A stretch of 64,000 nt of DNA. It comes from Thermovenabulum sp049723235 (lineage in GTDB: Bacteria; Bacillota; Thermosediminibacteria; Thermosediminibacterales; Thermosediminibacteraceae). The notes beneath the pieces were generated by a model that was not told the origin of the DNA, did no database searches, and saw only the letters and a list, made by a program, of their open reading frames with translations. Positions 44,074-52,361 of the stretch are shown piece after piece. How positions within the stretch are numbered: the stretch's first letter is position 1; the number at the start of each line of letters is the position of its first letter. Where the stretch lies: the NCBI RefSeq assembly GCF_049723235.1, contig NZ_JBNARB010000013.1:3700-67699 (forward strand), written 5' to 3'. A program made the translations under genes and the position numbers.

Positions 44074-45239
44074 TTGCACACTTTAAAATGGCTTACAGGA
44101 GCCTTGTAAGGAAAAAGTTGAGGTCCTTTCTCACCATGCTCGGGGTAATTATAGGGGTGGCATCGGTTATAACATTGGTATCCCTTGCCCAGGGGTCGGC
44201 CAGTGATATAACGGAAAATATAAAAAATCTCGGGTCTAACTTAATATCAGTAAATATATCTCCCAGGGGATTTTTAAACACCTTTACCTACGAAGAGGCT
44301 TTGAAGCTGAAAAACATACCCTTTATACAAAAAGCAGCTCCGGTGGTAAATACCCGGCAGACGGTGGTTTATTTAAATAATAAATACGACAATGTCAATA
44401 TCATAGGGACTAACGGGGATTATTTTGACATAAGGAATTTAAAGGTGAGGCAGGGAAGGGTTTTTACGGAAGAAGAGGTGGATTTAAGGAGAAACGTAGC
44501 GGTAATCGGCTCTACTATAGCCGAGGAGCTCTTTGGCAATGTAAATCCTGTAGGAAAGGAAATAAGGATAAAAAATAAAATACTGACGGTTATAGGGGTG
44601 CTGGAGTCAAAAGGGAGCACGATGGGCGGCTCGGAAGATGAAGTGGTGCTGTTACCCGCTACAACCGCAAAGATGTTAACTTCCAGCAGTCGAATTAATC
44701 AGGTCTATCTTCAGGCGGAAAGCCCGGAGGTGGTAAATCCGGCAAAAAGCATCCTGAGCGATTATCTCAATAAAAAGTTCAAAGGGGACGAGGAAGCCTA
44801 CAGGATATTTGACCAGACGCAAATCTTAGAAACGGTGCAAAAGACCACCAATACCCTTTCGGCAATGCTCGGTGGTATTGCCGCAATTTCCCTTCTGGTG
44901 GGCGGCATTGGTATAATGAACATAATGCTCGTTTCCGTTACCGAAAGAACCAGGGAAATAGGTATTAGAAAAGCCCTGGGCGCTTCGAAAACTGATATTC
45001 TCTTACAGTTTCTCATAGAATCTGTTGTAGTTAGCGGTATCGGAGGGATTATCGGTATTTTTACCGGGGTTATTTCGGCTTACCTTATAAAAAATGCGCT
45101 AAATATAAGCGTGAAATTTCCACCGTCGATTATACTCTTATCAATTGGATTTTCAATGCTGGTGGGGATATTCTTCGGCCTTTACCCGGCAAGCCGGGCG
45201 GCAAATATGAATCCGGCGGAAGCGTTAAGATACGAATGA
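44064..45239 (+). CDS. MacB-like ABC permease (MacB_PCD-FtsX)
   Basis: The protein has 391 residues. It has the N-terminal transmembrane helix with KLRSFLTMLGVIIGVASVITLV, an extracellular MacB periplasmic core domain (about 45-250), and three C-terminal FtsX helices with GIGIMNIMLVSVTERTREIGIRKALGAS. The gene overlaps the ATPase gene by 10 bp and ends in a terminator. Type VII ABC proteins of this kind act by mechanotransmission rather than by passing substrate through the membrane. In a monoderm there is no TolC, so the adaptor may present substrate at the wall. Function is inferred from family. Confidence 0.93.
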   Translation: MPVIAHFKMAYRSLVRKKLRSFLTMLGVIIGVASVITLVSLAQGSASDITENIKNLGSNLISVNISPRGFLNTFTYEEALKLKNIPFIQKAAPVVNTRQTVVYLNNKYDNVNIIGTNGDYFDIRNLKVRQGRVFTEEEVDLRRNVAVIGSTIAEELFGNVNPVGKEIRIKNKILTVIGVLESKGSTMGGSEDEVVLLPATTAKMLTSSSRINQVYLQAESPEVVNPAKSILSDYLNKKFKGDEEAYRIFDQTQILETVQKTTNTLSAMLGGIAAISLLVGGIGIMNIMLVSVTERTREIGIRKALGASKTDILLQFLIESVVVSGIGGIIGIFTGVISAYLIKNALNISVKFPPSIILLSIGFSMLVGIFFGLYPASRAANMNPAEALRYE

Positions 45240-45262
45240 GCAGGGAATGCCCTGCTTTTTTT
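45239..45262 (+). terminator. Terminator between the two ABC systems
   Basis: AGCAGGG (45239-45245) pairs with CCCTGCT (45250-45256), followed by seven T. The two tripartite systems are therefore separate transcription units. Confidence 0.8.
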
Positions 45263-45351
45263 ATTTTAGTCAAAATGTAATAATAAAAAGATGGGAAAGT
45301 ATGATAAAATTGTAAATGTATAAATTTTTATTTATTTTAAGGAGAATGAAA

Positions 45352-46032
45352 ATGTTAATAGAGCTGAAAAATGTAAAAAAATATTACAGAACGGGGAAGG
45401 TAAACGTAAAAGCCCTGGACGGGGTAAATTTATCGGTGGAAAGGGGAGAGTTTCTTTCAATAATGGGGCCTTCGGGGTCGGGAAAATCCACCCTTTTGAA
45501 CATCATCGGATGTCTGGATAAACCCACCGAAGGGGAGTACCTTCTGGACGGAAAAAAAGTGGAGAAGCTGAACGACGATGAACTGTCAAGTATTAGAAAC
45601 GAAAGCGTGGGGTTTGTGTTTCAGACCTTCCACCTTTTACCTGAATATGATGCGGTTTTTAACGTGGAAATACCCCTTATTTACCGGGGGGTTCCGGCAA
45701 AGGAAAGGAGAAATAGAGCCGAAAAAGCCCTGGAAGTGGTGGGATTGAAGGATCGAATGAAGCACAGGCCCTTGGAGCTTTCCGGAGGGGAACAGCAGAG
45801 GGTGGCTATAGCCCGGGCTCTGGTGCAGGATCCTCTTTTAATTCTTGCTGATGAGCCCACAGGGGCTTTGGACTCAAAGACCGGAAATTCCATAATGGAG
45901 CTTTTTTGCAGGCTCAACGAGGAAAAAAATCTTACGATAATCCTGGTGACCCATGATGAAAAGATGGCGAAGTACGGGAAAAGGATTGTGCATATTCTGG
46001 ATGGAAAAATTGAAAGGGAGGCTTATTTATGA
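45352..46032 (+). CDS. ABC transporter ATPase, MacB/LolD type (second system)
   Basis: The protein has 226 residues from ATG 45352 behind AAGGAGAATGAAA. The open frame extends upstream but without SD or family match. Walker A GPSGSGKST, signature LSGGEQQRVAIARALV, Walker B LLILADEPTGALDS and the HD switch in LVTHDEKMA are present. It is related to the ATPase at 43381 but clearly diverged (ALDS versus NLDS, different Q-loop region FQTFHLLPEYDAV). It overlaps the following adaptor gene by 4 bp (ATGA), so translation is coupled. Confidence 0.94.
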   Translation: MLIELKNVKKYYRTGKVNVKALDGVNLSVERGEFLSIMGPSGSGKSTLLNIIGCLDKPTEGEYLLDGKKVEKLNDDELSSIRNESVGFVFQTFHLLPEYDAVFNVEIPLIYRGVPAKERRNRAEKALEVVGLKDRMKHRPLELSGGEQQRVAIARALVQDPLLILADEPTGALDSKTGNSIMELFCRLNEEKNLTIILVTHDEKMAKYGKRIVHILDGKIEREAYL

Positions 46033-47738
46033 TAAAAAAAGTAGCTGCTTTTATTTTGATTGCTGCTCTTTTGGTAATGGGGGGAGTTTATGCCTTTAAA
46101 AGCCTTCTTCCTCCGCCGAAAAAGGAGGCTCAGGGGCCGGTTTATTCCACAGCCAAGGTCATAAGAGGGGATATAAATGTGGGCGTTGAGACTACGGGCC
46201 CCCTTTATCCCAACAGCAGCGGGGGAATAATGGTTCCCTACAGCCCCGAAACGCAGGTGATGATGAGCTACATAATAGATCAGGTCCTGGTGAAAAGCGG
46301 TGATACGGTTCAGGCGGGGCAGGTTCTGGTAAAACTTCGCGCGCCAAATGTGCAGACCGAGCTGGAAAATCTGCAAAAACAGATCGATACCGCGAAAAAG
46401 GCTTTAGCGGATAAACTGGGGACGACGCCGGAAAGGCTGTATGAAGTGGACCCTTCAAAGGGTATTACCCTTACCGCTCCTATTGATGGAAGGATATTCG
46501 GGCTTACCGCAAAGGAAGGAAATGAAATAAAAGAAGGGGAAATCGTAGCCAAGGTAGTAAATGACGGTAAATACAAATTACAGGTAAAGCTTTACCCGGG
46601 AGAATTTGCGATAGCCAAGGAATATAAAAAGGCTTTTATGAGGTTTTCGGTTTATGAAGGAGTACTGGAAGGGCAGGTGGTGGATGTAAACCCCGAACCG
46701 GTGACGGAAGCGACCGGGAGCACCGACTACACCGGTGAGCAGATGTATCAGTACGTCTACTACATGACCGTGGAGGGGAAAAACCCGGGGCTTATACAGC
46801 CGGGGCTTACCGCCTATGTGGGTTTGGCAAAAGAAGGGGTGACAAATCCCGAAAGTCCCGAAATATTATGGTTGAAATACCCTTCAAAGGTGGAGGGATT
46901 TTCCGAAGAGGAGTCAATTTTTTCCACTGTTACCGCAAGGGTTACGAAGGTGTTTGTAAAGGAAAGGAGCAAGGTAAAAAAAGGTGACCCGGTACTGCAG
47001 CTGGCCGGGTCGGATGTACGGGATTACATAATGGAAGAACTTAAAAAAATTTCTGAGCTGGAGAGCAAGCTTTACAAGCTTCAAAGCCAGCTTCAAATGC
47101 TGGAAATCAGGGCTCCGATAAGCGGCGTGGTAGCGGACCTGAACGCCACCGTTGGGAAAACGGTAAATATGGGCGAATGGCTGGGGAGCATTTTTAGCCC
47201 GGACGACATGACCATGTGGTGTCAGGTGGACGATATTGATATACTGCTTGTAAAACAGGGTTCACCGGTAAAAGTGACCCTTGACGCCCTTCCCGGCAAG
47301 GTGCTCGAAGGCAGTGTGGTGTTCATATCACCAATGGGGAAAGACCAGAGCGGAATATCCAGATTTGAGGTTAATATAAAAGTCAAAGGGACGCCGGAGC
47401 TGAAACCCGGGATGCAGGCAAAAGCGTACATAGAAGCCGGAAGCTCTAAAGGTGTACTTCTTGTACCGGTAGAGGCGGTTTTTGAAGAGGATGGACAGCC
47501 GAAAGTAGAGGTTTTAAATCCCGACGGTACCACAAAGGTGGTTTCCGTGGAGCTCGGCCTTATGAACGACAGATTCGCCGAGATAAAAAGCGGTTTGAAG
47601 GAAGGAGATGAGGTGGTTACGGGTTCGAGTTTTGACGTTTTGCCATCCCAGCATATAAAGACCGATAGGCTCCTCCCCGGACAAAACAGCGGTGGCCAGA
47701 GCGGCTCGAATACGCAGGAAAATAGCGGTGGTAAATGA
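46029..47738 (+). CDS. HlyD/MacA-type adaptor with two lipoyl modules (second system)
   Basis: The protein has 569 residues. Its ATG overlaps the ATPase stop, with AAAGGGAGG as SD. The N-terminal anchor is VAAFILIAALLVMGGVYAF. First module: VLVKSGDTVQAGQVLVKL, coiled pair, TLTAPIDGRIFGLTAKEGNEI. Second module: VTKVFVKERSKVKKGDPVLQL, coiled hairpin, IRAPISGVVADLNATVGKTVN. It ends with a MacA-like barrel (LVKQGSPVKVTLDALPGK) and SGLKEGDEVV. It is even longer than the adaptor at 41752 and shares the doubled design. The C-terminus is Gly/Ser/Asn-rich. Anchored outside the membrane, it should bridge the ATPase/permease to the cell surface. Substrate unknown. Confidence 0.86.
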   Translation: MIKKVAAFILIAALLVMGGVYAFKSLLPPPKKEAQGPVYSTAKVIRGDINVGVETTGPLYPNSSGGIMVPYSPETQVMMSYIIDQVLVKSGDTVQAGQVLVKLRAPNVQTELENLQKQIDTAKKALADKLGTTPERLYEVDPSKGITLTAPIDGRIFGLTAKEGNEIKEGEIVAKVVNDGKYKLQVKLYPGEFAIAKEYKKAFMRFSVYEGVLEGQVVDVNPEPVTEATGSTDYTGEQMYQYVYYMTVEGKNPGLIQPGLTAYVGLAKEGVTNPESPEILWLKYPSKVEGFSEEESIFSTVTARVTKVFVKERSKVKKGDPVLQLAGSDVRDYIMEELKKISELESKLYKLQSQLQMLEIRAPISGVVADLNATVGKTVNMGEWLGSIFSPDDMTMWCQVDDIDILLVKQGSPVKVTLDALPGKVLEGSVVFISPMGKDQSGISRFEVNIKVKGTPELKPGMQAKAYIEAGSSKGVLLVPVEAVFEEDGQPKVEVLNPDGTTKVVSVELGLMNDRFAEIKSGLKEGDEVVTGSSFDVLPSQHIKTDRLLPGQNSGGQSGSNTQENSGGK

Positions 47739-47748
47739 GGTGGATACG

Positions 47749-49086
47749 ATGAAAAACGACCTGCGGAGATTTTTAGTAAAACTCGGATTTTCCTTGAAAA
47801 TGGCATGGCACGGTGTTGCGGCAAAACCCCTCCGCTCGTTTTTAACGGTCCTAGGGATTGCCATAGGTGTAGCATCGGTCATAAGCCTAATGGGTATCGG
47901 CGAGGGGGCACGGCTTGAGGTACTAAAGCAGTTTGAGAGCCTCGGCTCCAATGTCATAGTTATTAAAGCCCAGGACCCATCGGTAAATTTCAAACCGGAA
48001 GAAGCTCAGGAGCTAAAAGAAAGGGTAAACGGGCTTATTTACGCAACGCCTATAGTAAGGACAAAGGCAGTGATGAGGTGGCGAAGGGCACGGGGAGAAG
48101 TACAGATACTTGGCGTAAGCAGCGAATATTATAAGGTGAGGGATTACAAAGTAATCACCGGGCACTTTTTTACCGAATGGCATGTAAAGGAAAGGGCAAA
48201 GGTGGCGGTCTTAGGCTACAACCTGGGCAAAAGCCTTTTAAACGGAAGGTCGCCGGTAGGGGCTACCTTTACTTTGAACAACGAGACCTACAGGGTGGTG
48301 GGTGTGCTTTCAAAAAAGGGGAATGCCCAGGAAGGGCTGGACGATATGATTATAATCCCCTACACCACCGCTCTTAAAATAGCCGGAAAAAGAAGTGTTG
48401 ACGAGATCTGGGTTAAAGCGGACACGGCAAAAAGTGCGGACCTTGCCATCGCCCAGATGGGGAGAATCTACAGGAGAAAATTGGGGCTGGATTTAAAAGC
48501 TCCGAAAATAAATCCGGGAAATGAAAAAGAAGGAGCTGAAGGAAAACCCGTGGAGGGTAAGACACCGGTAAATCCAGCTCCGGTGCCCGCTCCTCAACCC
48601 CCGGAAAGCGGCAAAACATCAAATGACAGTATTATAGCAGGGAAAGACTTGATTACAATCACAAACATGAACACCCTGATTGAGGAAGCCGATAAAGCAA
48701 ACCGGGTGATGACCCTTTTACTGGCGGGGATTGCCTCGGTATCCCTTCTTGTCGGGGGGCTCGGGATAATGAACATAATGCTGGTGGCGGTTTCCGAGAG
48801 GACATCGGAGATAGGATTAAAGCGGGCTCTTGGAGCAAAAAAATCGGACCTTTTACTGCAGTTTATCCTGGAAAGCTTGATTCTTAGCCTTTTTGGTGCG
48901 CTGGGAGGGATAATAGCGGGTATCTGGGGGGTAAAAGCTTTTACCGCCTACGGGCTTTACTCCATAGTCAGCCTTTCGGCTTTGAAGGTTTCCACCTTTG
49001 TGGCCCTTGGCTGCGGGCTCGTGTTTGGAGTATACCCCGCATACCTTGCCTCATCGGTACCTCCGGTGGAAGCCCTTAGAAGGTGA
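47749..49086 (+). CDS. MacB-like ABC permease (second system)
   Basis: The protein has 445 residues from ATG 47749, 6 nt behind GAGGTGG. The frame is open to 47692 inside the adaptor gene, but that part is not family-like. Its layout is an N-terminal helix with PLRSFLTVLGIAIGVASVISLM, a MacB core domain, then an FtsX block with GLGIMNIMLVAVSERTSEIGLKRALGAKKSD. A Pro/Glu/Lys-rich linker (about residues 255-285, KEGAEGKPVEGKTPVNPAP) is inserted before the second helix and is not seen in the first system's permease. It completes the ATPase-adaptor-permease operon. The gene order differs from the first system (adaptor-ATPase-permease). Confidence 0.92.
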   Translation: MKNDLRRFLVKLGFSLKMAWHGVAAKPLRSFLTVLGIAIGVASVISLMGIGEGARLEVLKQFESLGSNVIVIKAQDPSVNFKPEEAQELKERVNGLIYATPIVRTKAVMRWRRARGEVQILGVSSEYYKVRDYKVITGHFFTEWHVKERAKVAVLGYNLGKSLLNGRSPVGATFTLNNETYRVVGVLSKKGNAQEGLDDMIIIPYTTALKIAGKRSVDEIWVKADTAKSADLAIAQMGRIYRRKLGLDLKAPKINPGNEKEGAEGKPVEGKTPVNPAPVPAPQPPESGKTSNDSIIAGKDLITITNMNTLIEEADKANRVMTLLLAGIASVSLLVGGLGIMNIMLVAVSERTSEIGLKRALGAKKSDLLLQFILESLILSLFGALGGIIAGIWGVKAFTAYGLYSIVSLSALKVSTFVALGCGLVFGVYPAYLASSVPPVEALRR

Positions 49087-49114
49087 AATAAAATATATTA
49101 AGAGTAGAACAAAA

Positions 49115-49543
49115 TTATTGTAAGAAATTTTCTTTTATTTTTTTAACAAATTTGTCAAAGTCATCAAGATTATTTTCAGCTGCTTCTATAACTTTTTCCG
49201 GAGAAACTTCTTCATAACCGTGAACAATTTTATTCCTGAATCCTATCATTTTCGAGTACAGCGTCAATTCTTTTTCATCAATTACTTTGAAATTATATAA
49301 GATGTTCAACGCATCTCTTGCGTCCACAGGGGCTTTGTTAAAATGCTTAGCAGTGATGTGATATATTATATCGATCATTGCCTCTACAGCGGTTTGCAGA
49401 GAGTATTTTAGGCCTTTAATAAGCCAGGGATCGCGTAAAATTTCTTCCTTTCCTTTTTCGGAAAGGAGTTTTTCTATATCCTTTTTTTGTTCAATTATAA
49501 AAAGTATTTTTTTTGTTATTTTCTCTTTATCTAACGGGCTCAT
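49115..49543 (-). CDS. hepT: HepT-like ribonuclease toxin (HEPN, DUF86)
   Basis: The protein has 142 residues on the minus strand, with its ATG overlapping the antitoxin stop by 4 bp. The HEPN active-site motif RX4HXY is intact as Arg103-NKIV-His108-Gly-Tyr110. In characterised type VII systems HepT is an RNA-cleaving toxin neutralised by the MntA nucleotidyltransferase, which AMPylates the tyrosine of this motif. Order (antitoxin first) and coupling fit the family. It lies convergent to the ABC permease gene, only about 30 bp from its end. Confidence 0.88.
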   Translation of the reverse strand: MSPLDKEKITKKILFIIEQKKDIEKLLSEKGKEEILRDPWLIKGLKYSLQTAVEAMIDIIYHITAKHFNKAPVDARDALNILYNFKVIDEKELTLYSKMIGFRNKIVHGYEEVSPEKVIEAAENNLDDFDKFVKKIKENFLQ

Positions 49544-49965
49544 TTTAATCCCTCCAGTATCATTTCTACAGCTTTTTTGTACCGGGGATATACCTCTTTA
49601 TATCTTAAACTTACCTTTTCTATTAAATCGGTTACGGTGTTTTCATCCCTGATATATAGGGGTAATCCGTTTCTCAAAATATTGAAGGCAATTATAGTGT
49701 TTGAGTGGTTTACCGAGTGGATGTCAAAGAGATGACCCTCAAAATTTAAAAGCTTTAAGTATAATGTTTCAATAACATCCTCCGCTTTTTTTTCGTCTAC
49801 GCAATCAAAAAAAATAATTCCGATGTCTATGTCGCTGTCGGGGCGCATTAAATCGAGGCTTGAGCCGAAAAGGTAGACGCCTGCTATTTCTTCAAAAGAG
49901 GCGACCTTTTCTGTGATGTAATTTTTTAATTTTTCTTTATCTATTCTTACCAAATCCCTCGGCAT
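49540..49965 (-). CDS. mntA: MntA-type nucleotidyltransferase antitoxin
   Basis: The protein has 141 residues on the minus strand from ATG 49965. A GTG at 49974 is part of the SD (GGCGGTGAT) and is rejected as start. The minimal nucleotidyltransferase motif GSX9DXD reads FGSSLDLMRPDSDIDIG (Gly34, Ser35, Asp45, Asp47). It is expected to modify and silence the HepT toxin encoded downstream with a 4-bp overlap. Moderately AT-rich codons suggest a mobile module, as usual for these pairs. Confidence 0.88.
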   Translation of the reverse strand: MPRDLVRIDKEKLKNYITEKVASFEEIAGVYLFGSSLDLMRPDSDIDIGIIFFDCVDEKKAEDVIETLYLKLLNFEGHLFDIHSVNHSNTIIAFNILRNGLPLYIRDENTVTDLIEKVSLRYKEVYPRYKKAVEMILEGLK

Positions 49966-50197
49966 TTTTATCACCGCCTTTAAATTTCTTATTTATAAAT
50001 TACCATAATTTTTATATAATTTAAAGATAAGGGTAGACCCGGGTAAAAATATTTCCAGCAAAAAGTTTTTGGCAGGGACGGAAGTTTTGATTAAAATAGA
50101 ATTAAAGCATTGTATTTAAAAAATTTAAAAGCATTTAAAGAGAGTATAAAATATAATATATTAAATGCTGAATTCGCCTAAAAAAGAAGGGGTTAAA

Positions 50198-51457
50198 ATG
50201 AGCTATTTTGTCGTAACTGGGCTTTTTTCCTATCTCGTCGGGGGATTTTTCGTTTTTCAAAAGAAGGAATATTTCACTCAAATAATAGAATTTTTCAAAG
50301 GCTACCTGACTATGCTTTTTGCAGGGCTCTACCTTCACTCGGGTCTTACCTACATTTTTTCTTCGATGGGCGTCTTAACGGGGCACACGCGCCCCTTTTT
50401 CAAGGGATTTCGCGGAGACACCACCGAAGCCCTTGCCCTCGGCATCATATTTTACCTTTCCTGGAAAATGGGGCTTTTGCTTTTATTGTTTTTTATAATT
50501 ATAAAACAGTTTGTAGAAGAATACGACGATGCGGTATTTTTAACAGCCCTTTTGATCCCGGTGGTAACCTTCCGGTTTTTCAGGACCGATTCGTATAATA
50601 TAATTTCTTTGATTATCTTTGCCCAGCTTGCCGTTCAGTTCTGGCCGGATTTTCTGGAAAAAAAGGTAAAATCCGTTCTAGTTAACCGCACCCTGCTGGG
50701 GCTCCTGGTGTTTTTTATTCTTGTTTTATTCTTTTTTAATAAATACGTGTACAAAGGCTTTGGAATGCAGAAGGATTTAATTAGGCATGGGCCGGGACAT
50801 TTTAAGTATGCAGCAATTACCTTTGACGACGGGCCCGATCCGCTTTATACGCCCGAAATACTGGATATATTGAAGGAAAAAGGCGTACCGGCGACCTTTT
50901 TCCTCGTGGGGAAGAATGTGGAAAGCTACCCGGATATTGCAAAAAGGATCGTAAAAGAAGGGCACTCCATAGGCAATCACACCTATAGCCACAGGAGCCT
51001 CATCCCCCTTTCAGCAAAGGGGCAGGAGGAGGAAATAAAAAAGTGTGAAGCAGCTATAGAAAAAATAACGGGGGTCAGACCGGTGCTTTTCAGGCCCCCG
51101 AGGGGCGTGTATACAGCTTTTGCCAGAAAACTTTTAAAAGACGAAAGGTATACCATCGTCTTGTGGGACGTGAGTGCCATGGACTGGGCGGAACTGCCTC
51201 CGGATAAAATCGTGGAAAGAGTGGTCAAAAGCGTAAAACCCGGTTCCATAATACTTTTTCACGATTCGGGGGACTTAGTGACCTACAGAGGGGGCAACAG
51301 GACATCTACCGTGGAAGCCCTTCCTATGGTTATAGATGAGCTGAAAAAACAGGGCTACGAATTCGTTACGGTGGACCAGATGATATTCCTATCCGAACTG
51401 ATGGAAACGGAGGAAAAGGTAAATGAGAATAAGAACGGCGGCTTTGAAGGACGTTGA
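50198..51457 (+). CDS. Membrane-anchored polysaccharide deacetylase (NodB domain)
   Basis: The protein has 419 residues from ATG 50198, 6 nt behind GAAGGGG. An in-frame ATG at 50165 has no SD. The first 190 residues contain five or six hydrophobic helices with an unusual, capsule-biosynthesis-like (PgsC-like) pattern (YLVGGFFVF, DTTEALALGIIFYLS). The C-terminal NodB domain (about 205-400) has the metal-binding Asp-Asp in AAITFDDGPDPLYTPEIL, HSIGNHTYSH, RPPRGVYT and the LFHDSGD catalytic histidine. It removes acetyl groups from an extracellular polysaccharide or peptidoglycan. The fusion with a multi-helix membrane part is less common than the single-anchor PgdA/PdaA form. The next gene overlaps it by 35 bp. 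Confidence 0.87.
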   Translation: MSYFVVTGLFSYLVGGFFVFQKKEYFTQIIEFFKGYLTMLFAGLYLHSGLTYIFSSMGVLTGHTRPFFKGFRGDTTEALALGIIFYLSWKMGLLLLLFFIIIKQFVEEYDDAVFLTALLIPVVTFRFFRTDSYNIISLIIFAQLAVQFWPDFLEKKVKSVLVNRTLLGLLVFFILVLFFFNKYVYKGFGMQKDLIRHGPGHFKYAAITFDDGPDPLYTPEILDILKEKGVPATFFLVGKNVESYPDIAKRIVKEGHSIGNHTYSHRSLIPLSAKGQEEEIKKCEAAIEKITGVRPVLFRPPRGVYTAFARKLLKDERYTIVLWDVSAMDWAELPPDKIVERVVKSVKPGSIILFHDSGDLVTYRGGNRTSTVEALPMVIDELKKQGYEFVTVDQMIFLSELMETEEKVNENKNGGFEGR

Positions 51458-52034
51458 GGCGGTGGCAGAGGTATTTTTAAGGGCTTTTGAGGGGAGTATA
51501 AGGTTTTTCACCCCCGTCACTTCGGGTATAAAAAGGGCGTTTTTTGACTTCTTTTCTCTTTTGATTTTTACCTTCAGGGAAGGTGTGATGGTGGCAGAGG
51601 AGGAAAATAAAATCATCGGGTACATCGTAATGGCGGATAACGTAAAAAGACTCTGGAAGGAAGCGGTACTTAGCGGATTTATTTTCAAGGTTATAGGGAA
51701 ATATTTTAAAGGGGAATACGGAATAAATTTTAAGGATGCTTTAAAGATAGTTTTCAATAAGGTTTTCTTTTTAAAGTTTGAAGTGATCACATCGCCTTCG
51801 GCTCAGCTTTTGTCCATAGGCGTTTTGCCTGAGCATCACGGGAAAGGGATAGGAAGAGCGCTCCTGGAAAAAGGGATGGAATATATTCGGAAAAAAGGTA
51901 TTAAAAGGGTAAAGCTGGAGGTCAGGCCCGAGAATACTTCAGCAGTGAAACTTTATAAAAGCTTTGGGTTTAAGGTAAAGGGAAGGACAAGGGACCTTCA
52001 GGGGGAATGGCTTATAATGGTCTGGGAAGGCTAA
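51423..52034 (+). CDS. GNAT family N-acetyltransferase
   Basis: The protein has 203 residues, with ATG at 51423 inside the deacetylase gene and GGAAACGGAGGAAAAGG upstream. The acetyl-CoA binding motif is QLLSIGVLPEHHGKGIGRALLEKG (V-x-P-x-x-x-G-x-G-x-G/A), followed by the NTSAVKLYKSFGF signature of RimI-like GNATs. The acceptor is unknown. Overlap with the deacetylase suggests a two-gene operon acting on related cell-surface chemistry, but this is only context. Cytoplasmic. Confidence 0.85.
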   Translation: MRIRTAALKDVEAVAEVFLRAFEGSIRFFTPVTSGIKRAFFDFFSLLIFTFREGVMVAEEENKIIGYIVMADNVKRLWKEAVLSGFIFKVIGKYFKGEYGINFKDALKIVFNKVFFLKFEVITSPSAQLLSIGVLPEHHGKGIGRALLEKGMEYIRKKGIKRVKLEVRPENTSAVKLYKSFGFKVKGRTRDLQGEWLIMVWEG

Positions 52035-52318
52035 AAAGAAAACACCTCCCTTTCGATGTTTTGCACGAAAAACCTTCCGTCTTCTTCCAGAAAATTCAGG
52101 GCGCTTTCCAGCTGGCTTTCCGCATGGTTTTTACTTGAAGAAACGCAGCTTATACCTATTACGGCAAAGCGAAGGTCATCCTGCCTTTCCACTTCGGCCA
52201 CGGAAAGGTTGAATTTACCTTTCAGCCTTTCAATGACGCTTTTTACAATTGATCGCTTATCCTTTAAAGAAAAGGTATCCCCTAAATAAATTTCCACCTT
52301 TAAGATTCCGATGTTCAT
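52031..52318 (-). CDS. DUF503 family protein (YlxP-like)
   Basis: The protein has 95 residues on the minus strand from ATG 52318, 7 nt behind AAAGGTGG. The GTG at 52327 lies within the SD. The family signature is LKVEIYLGDTFSLKDKRSIVKSVIERLKGKFNLSVAEVE (quoted in part: FSLKDKRSIVKS and NLSVAEV). YlxP/DUF503 proteins are small ferredoxin-like-fold proteins usually encoded in the nusA-infB-rbfA cluster and of uncertain, ribosome-related role. Here it is alone and convergent with the GNAT gene (4-bp overlap of ends). Confidence 0.85.
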   Translation of the reverse strand: MNIGILKVEIYLGDTFSLKDKRSIVKSVIERLKGKFNLSVAEVERQDDLRFAVIGISCVSSSKNHAESQLESALNFLEEDGRFFVQNIEREVFSF

Positions 52319-52361
52319 GATAACCACCTTTCCAGGATTAAATTAAAAGCGGGCGGTAAGT

